A DNA stretch of 64,000 bases from Phytophthora hibernalis (Eukaryota > Oomycota > Peronosporomycetes > Peronosporales > Peronosporaceae): contig JAAKBF010000018.1 in NCBI GenBank assembly GCA_012656075.1, positions 124,001 to 188,000 of the forward strand, in the 5' to 3' direction. The stretch's first letter is position 1, and the number at the start of each line of letters is the position of its first letter. The translations under genes were made by a program, and so were the position numbers. Positions 30,983 through 41,644 of this stretch are shown here, one piece after another. The notes under the pieces were generated by a model. That model had not been told where the DNA came from, made no database searches, and saw only the letters and a program-made list of their open reading frames with translations.

Positions 30983-33193
30983 GTGATAACTGATCCATCG
31001 CCAGAGAAACCCCGTCCCAACACGCATTCCGGTGAGAGCGGCGGAGCCACAGCCCTGTTGCATGCCACCGACGTCGTGCCGGATTCCTGCAATTGTTCCG
31101 ACGAGAGCACGGTCCTTCGTGGCCTGAAGCATGTCGCCGATGATCATGGAGATCCGGGCCCATACTGGATTGCCGGTGAGAACGCTGGGGTTCCGCCCCA
31201 GGCGCATGCCACCGATGTCAGACCAGAATCGCGCCCAACTGGTGGTGCCACTCGACCCCCAGCACCGGTTGGTCCGCACGCCACTACCAGACCGATCATG
31301 CTACTCCCCGCGCCGTCTATCGACAAGTTACGCGCGATCCAGGAGGTCGGCGTCGATCGCGACCGCCTCTGGCACGCCATCCGCACGGCATCTCTGGCCG
31401 CCGCAATTCGCGCGGCCGGCATTCTCCTGCCGACCTCTGCTCTCGGACCGCCGTCATCCCAATTGGACCAACTCAATCACGAGCCAAAGACTGCCATGTC
31501 TGAATACGTCCGCCTCGTACGTCCCACCCTGTCCGAGTTTGTGGAGCTTGTTCGCGGACAGACGGCGAACGACTACCGGCCGAACAAGGCACTTATCCCA
31601 GACGTCTTGAAACAGCACTGCCATGGATACAAACATCTCGACGCCCTCGTGCAGATCGCCTCCTAAGGTGTGCGGGTGCGGCTCCGCCGACCGCTACCCC
31701 CACAGGCGCGGTTCGCGCGCAACCACCCATCGGCCTCCGCGCGACTGAACGTCCTGCGCACCAACATCCGGAAAGAACAGGACTGCTTCCGATGCATTGT
31801 CGTTGACGCCGACATCATCGATATCAGGCCCGAAATCTTCACCAGCCCCTTCAGCGTCGTCGATAAGGGCGGTGGCGACCCTCGTGTAACCGGCAGGGTC
31901 CTTCACGACCTATCTTTCCCCGACGACAACTCTGTCAACAGTCACACTGACCAGACCGTGATACCCGACGCGACTTTCGAACACTGCTCCAGCGTTGCCA
32001 AGGAAATCATTCGTTGCCAGCGCGGCGACCCAGAATGTGATATCATGCTGATGGCCGGAGATGTCGCGTCAGCGTATCGAAACGCCTGCACCCACAGCGA
32101 GTGCGTCTACATGTTCGCGGGGTACATCCCCGAAGACAACGCGATCGTTATCAACATGGCTGCTGCGTTCGGATGGACAGGCTCGGCAGGAACGTACAGC
32201 GTTCTTGGTGGGGCCGTCGCTTTCGTCCACGGTTCCACAGGCAACGACGCGTATCCGTCCGGGTTCTACAACTATCACTGGGTCGACGACCACGTTAATG
32301 TGGCTGGGGACGTTGGCTCACGATGCGATGAGATAGACCGCTCTCTCCGCTATGCTATGATTTCGATCATGGGCCCAGCGGCTGTCAACGAGCGGAAGTT
32401 CACAGCATGGAGTACCCGCCAGAAAATTCTTGGTCTCATTTTCGACACGAAAGCGCGGACGGTATCCATGCCCGAGGACAAGATCGCAAAGGCCCGCACA
32501 CTCGTCGAGTGCGCCCTTCATTCGACATCACTCCGGCGAAGCCCTTTCCGGTCACTTCTCGGTTCACTGCGCCACGTCGCAACATGCGTTCGCCCGGCCC
32601 AAGCTTTCCTGCAACCTCCACCGATATGCGCAAGTGCCCATGACAGATTCAATGCACGCCGATCTCGTCTGGTGGCGGAAAATACTGCGAACCCTAGCGG
32701 TCAATGGGGTACTTTGACTCTCTCCATGAGCCTGACATTTCTGTCATAACCGATGCGTCGGACGCAGGGGTCTGCGCGTTAATACCAGCGCACAAACTGG
32801 CTCTCACGTACCGATTCTCAGCCGCGGAACAGGAGCTTATCCGAGCTTTCAAGTCCGGGATCAACAACGCGTTCGACATCAATTACCGCGAGCTCTTGGC
32901 ATGCGCCCTCGCCGTCCAGGAGTGGGCTCCACTGTGGCACCGGCCCTGCGCCCCGTGGCGCCGCCCCATCTACGTGCACTTCTTCATCGACAACACATCC
33001 GCAGTCGCGTGGCAGTCCCGCATGTCTTCCCGGAACCCTCGAGCCCAGCTCCTCATCAGGCTCCTCTGCCTGTGGGAGCACCAGTTCCATATGCGCCTCT
33101 CGGCATCACACATTCCCGGTATCGAGAACACGGCCGCCGACGCGGGATCGCGCCAGTGGCAGAGCAGGCCCCACGAACACTTGTTCAGCAATC
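30983..33193 (+). pseudogene. DIRS-type reverse transcriptase-RNase H, broken
   Basis: Reverse transcriptase motifs are clear in frame 2: FSVVDKGGGDPR, AGDVASAYRN, AFGWTGSAGTY, the catalytic YHWVDDHVNV, and KFTAWSTRQKILGL. RNase H follows in frame 1 from 32,704 with its acidic residues in ITDASDAG, YRELLACA, FIDNTSAVAWQ and NTAADAGSR. A stop at 31,664-31,666 and frame changes near 32,610 and 32,710 inactivate the gene. The RT-RNase H order followed by a tyrosine recombinase is diagnostic of DIRS-like retrotransposons, which copy through RNA but integrate with a recombinase. Confidence 0.85.
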
Positions 33194-33211
33194 TGACCCG
33201 CGGCTGGAGCC

Positions 33212-34276
33212 ATGTGGAGCCCCGAACGCCACCAGCAATCTCGAGACCGCCTGGCACGACATCTGCGCGAACACTCCGTCGCCGCCTCCTCGTTCCAGTC
33301 ATACGAACGAGCATTCACGAAGTGGATTCACTGGAACGCCCGCCGCGGCATTTACTGGCACGCCACGCTATCGCTGGCCGTCCAGCTCCGCCACATCTCA
33401 GAGTTCATAATTGACGGCATCCTCGACGGATTTGGCTCAGGCAGCGCCATTCGGGGATCAACTAAAAGACATATCTGTGCGGTATCAGGCACTTCCTTCA
33501 GACCGCCGAGCTGCCTTTTCCAAGCGGCCATGCACAGATACGCATCCTCCTCCGGGGCATCGGCCGCCTCGACGCGCCTCAGCGGCGGAGGTCCCCAGCC
33601 TCAGTCGTCATCATGGATCGTGTTTCGCTTCGCTCAACCGCCTCGACCCCGCGGACCAAGCGCTGTGGGGGTTCTGTGCCTGGCCTACTTCTTTCTCCTG
33701 CGTCGCTCCGAAATCATGGCCGTATCAAGATCAAAGTTCAGCTGGTTTGCTCTCAAGGGCGAAGACGTGGCCGTTATCGACGCCGGAGGCATCAACACGT
33801 CAGACCCTGTGGCGGCCGCGGCGGTCCGTGTCACACTTCGTGGTTCGAAAACCAACCAACAAGGAGCCCCATCAGTCAGGATGCTAACGCGATCCGGACA
33901 CAGACACCTGTGTCCCGTCCTAGGCGCCCTGGTCGTCCTGAAGGCCAGAGAAGGTCTACCAGAACATATCCCTGCAGCTGTGTTTATCGGCAAGGACAAC
34001 AAACCCGGTTGCGTGACAGCAGCCCGTGTAACAACAGCGATCCGTCGCGCTGCTCGAGCAACAGGCGAAGATCCGGCCCAGTATGGAACACATTCTCTGA
34101 GCGCCGGCGGCGCAACCAACATGTACCGAGCCGGTATCAACACGCTGACCATCCAATTTCACGGACGCTCGTCGTCAGACGCCTTCAAGACATACACAAG
34201 GTTGTGCAGCGAGTCCGCGTCCAGCATCGCCAACAAGATCGTCAGCGGGGCCCGAGCATCTACCTTGTTACGATGA
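33212..34276 (+). pseudogene. DIRS-type tyrosine recombinase with damaged active site
   Basis: The open frame of 354 codons contains the recombinase fold: FFLLRRSEIMAV (first Arg), TLRGSKTNQQGAP, YGTHSLSAGGATNMYRAG, IQFHGRSSSDAFKTYTR (second His and the Tyr nucleophile). The H-x-x-R motif reads H-S-L-S: the catalytic Arg is Ser (AGC where CGC is expected, near 34,100). Although open throughout, the stretch about 33,480-33,670 makes family sense only in other frames (HAQIRILLRGIGRLDA in frame 1, FASLNRLDPADQALW in frame 3). Compensating indels therefore hide in it. Inactive. Confidence 0.82.
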
Positions 34277-34800
34277 GCACTGGCGCGCTGTACACTGGAA
34301 CGCTATACACTATAGACTGGCACGCTCTACATAGGCACGCTATACAATATACACGAGCGCGCTGTACACTGGCACACTATACACCGGCGCGCTGTATGGA
34401 ACGCTTTACATTACATTTTGCACCCACTACCCTTTACATAGGCGCACTATACATTACACTATACATTACAGGCTGGCACGCTTTACAGTATACACTGGCA
34501 CGCTATGTATAGTCGAGCGTTATACACTACCACTGACACGACCAATAAACCCGAGTACGGCTTGCGCGATGACGCTTAGCTGTGACGAGCCGTTGTTATC
34601 AATACAAACTACACTGGCGCGCACGCAAGTTGCACGAACATTAATCAGCAGCGCTACTATATACCCACTCTTTCGTGTACAATCTACTGTATACACTGAC
34701 GCACCCGCAAGCTGCACGAACATTAATCAACAGTGCTACTATACACAGTATGCGCGGTCGCGCCCTATACAGTATACTATAAGTAACCTTTACTGGTGCT
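34277..34800. repeat. Degenerate minisatellite, right tract (inverted relative to 25 kb)
   Basis: Begins directly after the recombinase stop codon. It is made of variants of ACTGGCACGCTATACAC, the reverse complement of the left tract. The last part (34,612-34,760) holds two ~85-bp copies around GCACGAACATTAATCA. Confidence 0.85.
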
Positions 34801-35039
34801 AAACGCACCGAAAACCCTGAGGTGAGAGATATGCGTAGCACGGGTGTGTTTGTAAGTGAATTGTGTCAAATTATTATTATTTAGTGTGTAATTACGCCTA
34901 GGTACGCGCGTTGCCTACATCCCCGACTAACTTTGTCCTCATTAAAAGCACACTACTCAGTGTACCGCTTCAGCCTACACTAAACCTTTTTAACTTTTAA
35001 ACTTTTTTACCATGTAAATGCACCTAAAAACTCGCAGCA
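34801..35039. other. Non-coding spacer
   Basis: AT-rich sequence without a recognisable gene. Confidence 0.4.
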
Positions 35040-35834
35040 GTGAAGCGGAGGCGCCACCCTACTCCTCCAGCCTACAACGTCCGCGTAGCGGGCGCCCAGA
35101 GAGCTAGTGCGGCGAATATAGAAAGCAACGGAGGCTCGATGTCATCGGTGTCCGCATCTGCTCGAATTATGCGGTGCCGGTGGCAAAGTGCAAATCGCCG
35201 ACGTCTTGCAAGACCCGTGTTGCGAGCTCCAGAGGCAACCTACGCGTGCGCTCGTAGACCTTTTCCGCTTTATGATAATATCACATCAAAATGGTGAGCT
35301 GCTCGACATCTTCGTCGCGCTCACCGAAAACTTGCTCAAACGCATTCAGCTGACCGTCGTCTGCGTCCGTCATCACGTACTTCACGGTCATCTCGCATCC
35401 ACTTACAGTGGCGTAGACGCGCTTGGGAGACTCAAATGGTTCCGTGAAGTGTAACTGAGACATCTGCGACATGCCGAAGATGACCACGAGATGAAACTGA
35501 CGCATGATGTCCGAAATTCCCATGACAACAACTGGGTATGGGACTTGATTAAGTTTGAAGGTTGCATCTACATGCAACACGAAAGTATTGGGATCGCGAT
35601 TAACGCGTTCTAGATGGTGCTTTGAGGTCATTCCGACGATGAACGGGTTGGCGTCGCCTCCTTTGCCAGCAACACGCAGCCCATCACGATCAGTGTTCCA
35701 ATGAAGGTGAACGGATCGCACCAGTCTTCGTGCCGTCGAAACCCGCTCCCCCGAACCTTCTCTTGGACATTGTTCATGAAGTCACTACCTCCTAAGTGAC
35801 TCGTGCGGTAGGTTGCACAAAGCCCTGCACGCAC
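35040..35834 (-). pseudogene. MULE transposase catalytic-domain remnant
   Basis: The minus-strand frame 35,721-35,281 contains FVLHVDATFKLNQVPYPVVV, FHLVVIFGMSQ and YVMTDADDGQLNAFEQVFGE, matching the DDE-type MULE domain (first Asp in HVDATFK, second in TDADDGQ). Downstream, in another frame, about 35,270-35,150 reads KVYERTRRLPLELATRVLQ, the usual next block. Stops (35,281 and near 35,165) and frame changes make it inactive. Upstream bases to 35,834 may be its damaged N-terminus. Confidence 0.75.
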
Positions 35835-37219
35835 TGCAGAGAGGGTAGATTGCTTTCATCAAGCTGTAAACGCCGGGTCAGAGCGCTTCTGATCCGCAGT
35901 GGCTTGTGGCCGTGCGCCGCCATCGCTCGCGCTACCTCATTCATCTGGTCGGTCATGCGAATGGGTCTGGGGCGGCTGGGGAGAAAAAGTTACCAACCTC
36001 CCACACGAGCATAATAATTATAGAGCAGCACTACTGGGTCTTGCCCCACCACGGGCATGGGGCAAACGAAGCAGCGCCCTTGCTTGCTTCACAGCTGCAC
36101 CGCAGCAAGCGACTTCAAATATTATGCGGGGCGGAGACCGCACACTGGTTACATGGCGTGACGCTGCTCGTGAAAACGAGTCCAGGAGAATGGAGGCGTC
36201 TTCGCGAAAAAGTCTTCGGTAAGGAGTGTCCATTCGATGGTTGGCGGCATTGATGAAATGCGTGTGGTGGGGTGGGGCCTTGCGTGGTGCGTGGTTGGTA
36301 GCTGAAGGTAAAGTAAGAAACAAAGAAGCTGTATCCAGTGGAGGGGTGTTCCCTATTGGTAAAAATAGCAAAATGTGCGAAATGAGATTAGATGAAAACA
36401 CTTGGTCATTGGCCGAGTGGTTTGTAGTGTTGAGGATTGAAATGTGGGGGTGCTTTGCAAGCTAAGGGTGATATACCGACACATAAGTGTGCTGGTCAGC
36501 CATTTTAAGTGCTCTAACATAATGATAGACACCAATCGCTTTTCAAGGGTGTTTTGGACGCGTTGCCAACACCGAGAGTTTACTACATTGGTGTGTAGAT
36601 AATTCCGTACGTTTGGAAAATACTGAAGCGCGTGCCCAGTAAATAGAATGTTCTGGTTATTGCCGGGCATTCATACAGTGTAGAATGTAGTAAGAATATG
36701 CGTGCGTTGTTACATTGCCGACTTATCTTCTCATTTTCGTGCAAGACTACGTACAAAATCTAGAATCGCATGAAATTTACCCGTGCAATTTGAACGAAAC
36801 ATTATCTGCAGCTATCGTGGCCAACAAAATTTAGGGAAATTACTACGCCATGTGGCCTATGGATAACCGATGAGGAAGCTGCTCGTATTCGGAGGGGTTT
36901 CATTTGAGTAAATACATATGTATGATTGGCATAGTTACAAGTAGCAACCGTTTAATTAGAAGCGAAGTGATGCTTGATCGATGAATTTAGGACCCCTTCA
37001 ACACTCCTTCAACCAACATTTTGCTAATACTTCGAAGTATAGCTTACTTGTCGCCTTCATTTGAGTTTCGTTCTTATCAGTATTTACTAGCCAATACAAT
37101 CCAAAAATGGCGTTTATGAATATGAAGTGAATTTTGCACGATGATTTACAATCCATTTTTGTAAAAACGTAGTTTGCGGAGCTCGAAAATAAGCCAGAGG
37201 TGTTCCGTTCGAAGTCGCG
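35835..37219. other. No recognised gene
   Basis: Open frames at 35,906-36,253 (+) and 36,018-36,401 (-) overlap each other and show no family motif. The remainder is AT-rich. It may include decayed transposon ends from the MULE on its left. Confidence 0.4.
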
Positions 37220-37985
37220 GCTTTGTATACTTAAACAAATATCAAGTTCTAACCAGTTGCATCTGTTTCGAATTAGGATTAGAAACCGGATATGTTTACC
37301 AAAAGCTGGTACTTACGCTTAACTTTTTAACACTTCCACAAAAGAGAAGCTCAACCGATACTGGTTCGAACCAGCACAAACTGCTATGTTGGATATTTTC
37401 GCATCCATATTGGGTAGATAAAATTAGCCTAACATCATCTATATTATAGATGATGTTAGGCTAATTTTATCTCATCTATAATATAGATGATGTTAGGCTA
37501 ACGTTATATACCTGATATTATCATAAATGGAGAGCGGCGGGTGCAAAAATAGATGACATCCATTTTGACCGATTTGAACCAACCTGACGACCTGTACCCT
37601 ACTCATCACAAAATGGCTTAACACTATACTTATTGATCCCTTATAAACTCATTCTTAGAACACTATCGACGCATTACCAAAACTTTGACCTGGGATGCAA
37701 AACTTAGTTCCTGTCTGACGATCTTACCTGAAAATATTTCTTATCATGTACGAAGCGCTCAAAGCGCAAAACCTTTTAACCCAAATGGATTTACATGCTG
37801 AGTTATTTACCCCTATAAACATATTCCCAAAGCAATATAGCTTTATTTGCAGAATTGTGATCTGGGGAGCAAACCTTAACTCTTGGTTGACAATCTTACC
37901 TGAACTTTATCTTATGCTCGGCAACTCATACAAGGAAAGTGTTTAATGAATTTATTAACACGATTTTAAGTACCACATTATTGAC
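37220..37985 (-). mobile_element. Copia element A, LTR
   Basis: Aligns by eye with 60,328-61,075, for example aatatcaagttctaa, ttggtacttac, cacttccacaaaagaga, and tgacatccatttt. It lies downstream (minus strand) of the Copia RNase H fragment. Exact ends are not certain. Confidence 0.7.
37416..37472. other. Perfect 26-bp inverted repeat inside Copia A LTR
   Basis: Arms 37,416-37,441 (AGATAAAATTAGCCTAACAT...) and 37,447-37,472 are exact reverse complements around TATTA. A third partial copy of the right arm follows to about 37,502. The related LTR at 60.5 kb lacks it. Confidence 0.85.
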
Positions 37986-38044
37986 GCCGTCTCACAGAGG
38001 AGGGGATGTAAGACTTAATTTGCCTTCGCATTTCCGTTGCTGTT

Positions 38045-38445
38045 ATCGGCTTCAAGGTTTCTCACTTCTATGAGCTCCCGTCGTTTGCAGAATTGCACTT
38101 GTGGAAATGCCTTTGTCAGCGCATCTACTACCATTTTTTTGGTATTGCACTACATGATGTTGATATGATCTCTTTCGTATGCTTCACCAGCATATAAGTA
38201 CCTTGGCTCAATATGTTTGGGTGACGAATGACTAGCAGGATTCTTAACTATACTTATAGCTGCTGTATTATCGCGCCAACAATAAATTGGCTGCTTCTGT
38301 TGGCATCCTAGTTCCTTCAGGAGTAGCTATAACAATTCGCTTTCCTTAACGCCTTCACTTACGGAAACTAGTTCAGCCTGAGATGTGCAAACTGATAATA
38401 ATTTGGTCAGTTTGATATTATCTTTTTACAATTCTTCCATGAGAC
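38045..38445 (-). pseudogene. Copia element A, RNase H C-terminal fragment
   Basis: Matches the Copia B RNase H region (61,160-61,500) with frequent changes, for example caacaataaattggctgcttc and ttaactatacttatagctgctgta. Cut at 38,446 by an LTR-like insertion; the rest resumes at 39,797. Confidence 0.7.
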
Positions 38446-39796
38446 ATGACACGATGTGACTTCGAATTTTATCCAGAGCCTCAAGCAGCTGCCTCTCAAG
38501 AACGTCTGATTGGTTGGGGGAATAAGGCCAGTTTAACGTGGAGTGTGACATGTGGTACGTGACGGAGTGCGGTGGATCTTGCGGTTAGCTATGGATGGTC
38601 TCGGCAACCCTGATAGACTATGTACTGCGGTATGGTTGCCATGGTTCCCGACGACAGGTAAAGCCCCTAGGGTGCGTACAAGTGCATCCGATGGGCCCAA
38701 TACCGGAGAGTCGCGTGTCTTGACATAAGTTAAGACCCGTGTATGAGCATGACCAAGATTTCTCGAAGCAGAAATACCACTATCACAGACTTGGAATCCT
38801 GAATGATACCAACCTGAACGATTGCAGCCCTGGACGACGAATGTAGTCCTGAACGTGCAATCCTGGACGTACAAGATTCCATTATATAAATCCAAGATGT
38901 TAACGACCGACCATCTCGACCGATCAAGAACAAATCAGAAGATGTGCAAGCTGGATTTCCCAAGGTACTTTCCATGCGTACTCACGTGCCTGACCCTGTG
39001 TCAGACGCACGCAACGCCTGACCCGAAGTGGTCGACGTCAACACTTTCATAGTGAAATCAAGATTAACGACAGAAGTGCAAGTCAACAGTAGTAGATAGC
39101 CAACAACAGATAACAGACAGAGTTCGTTTTGCCCTATAGCCCACAAGTCCGGAAGAAACCTGCCAGACGTTTATCCTGGAGGACACGAGGCGTGTTGGCT
39201 ACTAAGGGCTCATCAGGCTGTGCGACGACCGGTGAGGGGCTCTCGTTAAGTAAGTCAAGCCAAGTTAGACGGGGACCAGACGTAACCCGTCCTGGAGTGA
39301 TCCGTTCTATTCCATTTCCTAGTTGTGGTGAACATCCTTGAACGGTTGAATCCCGCATTTCATATTAACTACATCTTTGGACGTTTAAGATAGTCTACGT
39401 CTAGGAATTTGAAGAATCTGATTATCGAGTGATAGGACTGTATTGTTCTCTTTATTTTCCCTCACTAGTGGGGGTGGTGCGCGTTTGAACAGTCATCCAG
39501 GACTGACCAGTGTCCTGGAAGTGGCTTAGTTGACTGGAGTATAGACCCACCGTTTCAGGGTCTCTAAGAATAAGTGACGGCTATATATTTCGTATAACTC
39601 TGTTTTGTATATTGGCTATCCTGAGGTGCAAATCCAAGTATTGAAGATAAACGACACCGAAAGGGACTGCACAAGGAACATACCGCTATTCCTGAACGTA
39701 AATTACGTTCAGGATTACAACCGTCTTTCAGGAAAGTCTGGTTGGGCTTGCGCTATTCACCCTGGACGACCAAACGTTATCATCGACTTCGCTGCA
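38446..39796. mobile_element. LTR-like insertion within Copia A
   Basis: Begins TGACACGATG and ends TTCGCTGCA (TG...CA). It splits the Copia RNase H exactly between sequence matching ...agagaca and ...tcagcgagtattg. The 1,351 bp have no protein domain but hold a TATATAAA near 38,883, suggesting a solo LTR. A clear target-site duplication is not visible, and about 6-10 bases of Copia sequence are missing at the junction. A palindrome TCCTGAACGTA-AAT-TACGTTCAGGA lies at 39,690-39,714. Confidence 0.5.
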
Positions 39797-39926
39797 TCAG
39801 CGAGTATTGACACGTAACCTGTCACTGATTTACGGTCGTCATTAGCATTTGCGAAGCTCGCATCTGTGTGTATAGTTCATAAACTAACTCTTTGTTAGTT
39901 TCTTCATATACTAACTCACGCATCGA
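39797..39926 (-). pseudogene. Copia element A, RNase H upstream fragment
   Basis: Continues the Copia RNase H alignment (61,512-61,640), for example gcgaagctcgcatctgtg and atagttcataaacta. It is cut at 39,927 by the Gypsy LTR. Confidence 0.75.
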
Positions 39927-40223
39927 TGTTAAACCCGTATTAGGCTTGACAGCCGGTACCCTTCCTTCTGAGGGACTGCGGGGGTTCGCGCGAAAGCGCA
40001 ATACTGCATACTAACTCTCGCTCGTGGCTATGGTGGTGCAGGTTTTTGGGTTGAACAAATACAACCTAGGTGTGCCGAGGGTTCACAGCCAACCAGGTGT
40101 AAGGGATCGTTCCTGGTCTTCAGGTATTGATCCAACGCTCGTTGACCGTCGTAGGAAAACGAGTGTTGTTGGTGGGACTCATACCATTCGGTAGTGAGAT
40201 TTTCTGCATAATCCTACACGACA
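39927..40223 (+). mobile_element. Gypsy element A, 5' LTR
   Basis: Starts TGTTAAACCCG and ends CACGACA (TG...CA), directly followed by a primer-binding site. A second copy lies inverted at 50,652-50,933. Confidence 0.8.
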
Positions 40224-40225
40224 AC

Positions 40226-40245
40226 TGGTGCCGCGACCCGGGATT
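40226..40245 (+). promoter_or_regulatory. Gypsy A primer-binding site
   Basis: TGGTGCCGCGACCCGGGA is complementary to a tRNA 3' end (...TCCCGGGTCGCGGCACCA), two bases after the LTR. Confidence 0.8.
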
Positions 40246-40324
40246 TAGTGTAATCTCCTGTGTGTCTTGGTTGTTCATAGGTTCTTACCCTAACGAGCAT
40301 TCGAGAGAAGAAAGAAGAGAGAAG

Positions 40325-41640
40325 ATGGCGAAAGGGGCGAAGCCAGCGGTACCAGCAACGCCCATGAAGTCGAGCGGAGGGCGCACCGAGGCTTCGGTGC
40401 GGACCGGTTCAGTGTTGGTGACTCCAAGCACTCTCGAGTCGATCAATGAACCCTCGGACAGCTTCAACGAGCGGATGGACTACTATGAGGCCAAAGAAGA
40501 TGATGAAGACGATTACCTGGAAGATGCGACGGCAATATCCGAGATTTCGGAAGCCGCTACTGTCTCATCAGGACGCAGTAGAGGGTGAGGTCGCTCGCGC
40601 GAAACATCACCAAGGAGTTTAACGAAGTGGCCGGTCCTGAACCAGCTCACTGGGACAACGAAGATGGACTCGGCGATCCCTGATCGCTGACGATAACCGA
40701 GGACGCGAGTTCTCGGTCGACCGGTAGTCAGCCTCCAGTTAATGGGGACAATCCGACTGCCAACAAGGTTTTGAGTCGATGTATGGATGTGATGATGTCG
40801 AAGAGCAAGTGGATGCGGGCCATCGCGCCAAAGTCCATTCGACAGGCCGTCTGGATGAAACTCGAAGCAGAACTCGTCGTTCCGGTGGAATCATGGAGTA
40901 TCCAGCAGGTGGCCGAGGACATAGTACAACTGTTCCGTGCTATGGGTTGTGAGCCGCAAGCACTCCCCACCGAGGCCGACCTTGAAGGTTGGGCGATCAA
41001 AGACGCCGCACTCCGTTTGCGAAGTGGCAGCAGAAGATTCGGACAGCCTTCGGGGTGCCTGAGCATGGTTCCAACCGTCGGTTGAGGCTCCCGCGCACGA
41101 CTGAACAGGTCGACCCATCAAGAATTCCATTACCGACAACTCCGGGAGACAACCCGAGAAGTCGGCCGACACGGGAATATTCTCGGCGAAGGGAACCGCG
41201 TCAGGGTACTTCAAGACTGGCACATGGTGACGCCTCGGTCAGCAGACCGCACTGAGCGACTGGGAAAAGCTGCCGAGAGCACGAGGATTGCGCCGACTGC
41301 GGGTCGAAGCACGGGATGGACGGCGAGTCGGCTTTTGATACCTACGACGACGACTCCTCGGAGGATGACTCGTTCGATGTAGAGGACCAAGGAGGTGATG
41401 TGGCTGGAGATGGGGCACGTCAGATTCGCGAACTCAGTTCGATGAAGAACGCGAAGTCCGCACCGAGACTTGAAATTGCCACGCATCTCCCGTTGGGCAA
41501 TATCAAGCCTTATCTCAGCCTCCGATATAAGAGCGAGAAGTCGATGCAATGGCTCCGAGCCTTCATCTATGAGATGAAGGGGACGCTCACGCCATCGAAC
41601 GAGTGGTGCATGGCGTTCGAACTGAGCCTCCAAGACGGTG
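40325..41640 (+). pseudogene. Gypsy A gag, N-terminal half
   Basis: Starts MAKGAKPAVPATPMKSSGG, then an acidic region. A frame change leads to SIRQAVWMKLEAELVVP and QALPTEADLEGWAIKD, and a later one to SMQWLRAFIYEMKGTLTP with WCMAFELSLQDG. This is the retrotransposon gag fold of oomycete Gypsy elements. Several frameshifts are present (about 40,600 and 41,000-41,290). The frame is cut at about 41,640, in mid-domain, where the strand of the gag sequence flips. Confidence 0.8.
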
Positions 41641-41644
41641 TTCG

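Noticed and set aside
36018..36401. Possible host gene (overlapping ORFs on both strands)
   Set aside because: No motif, no good start context, and the ORFs are mutually overlapping in a TE-rich area.
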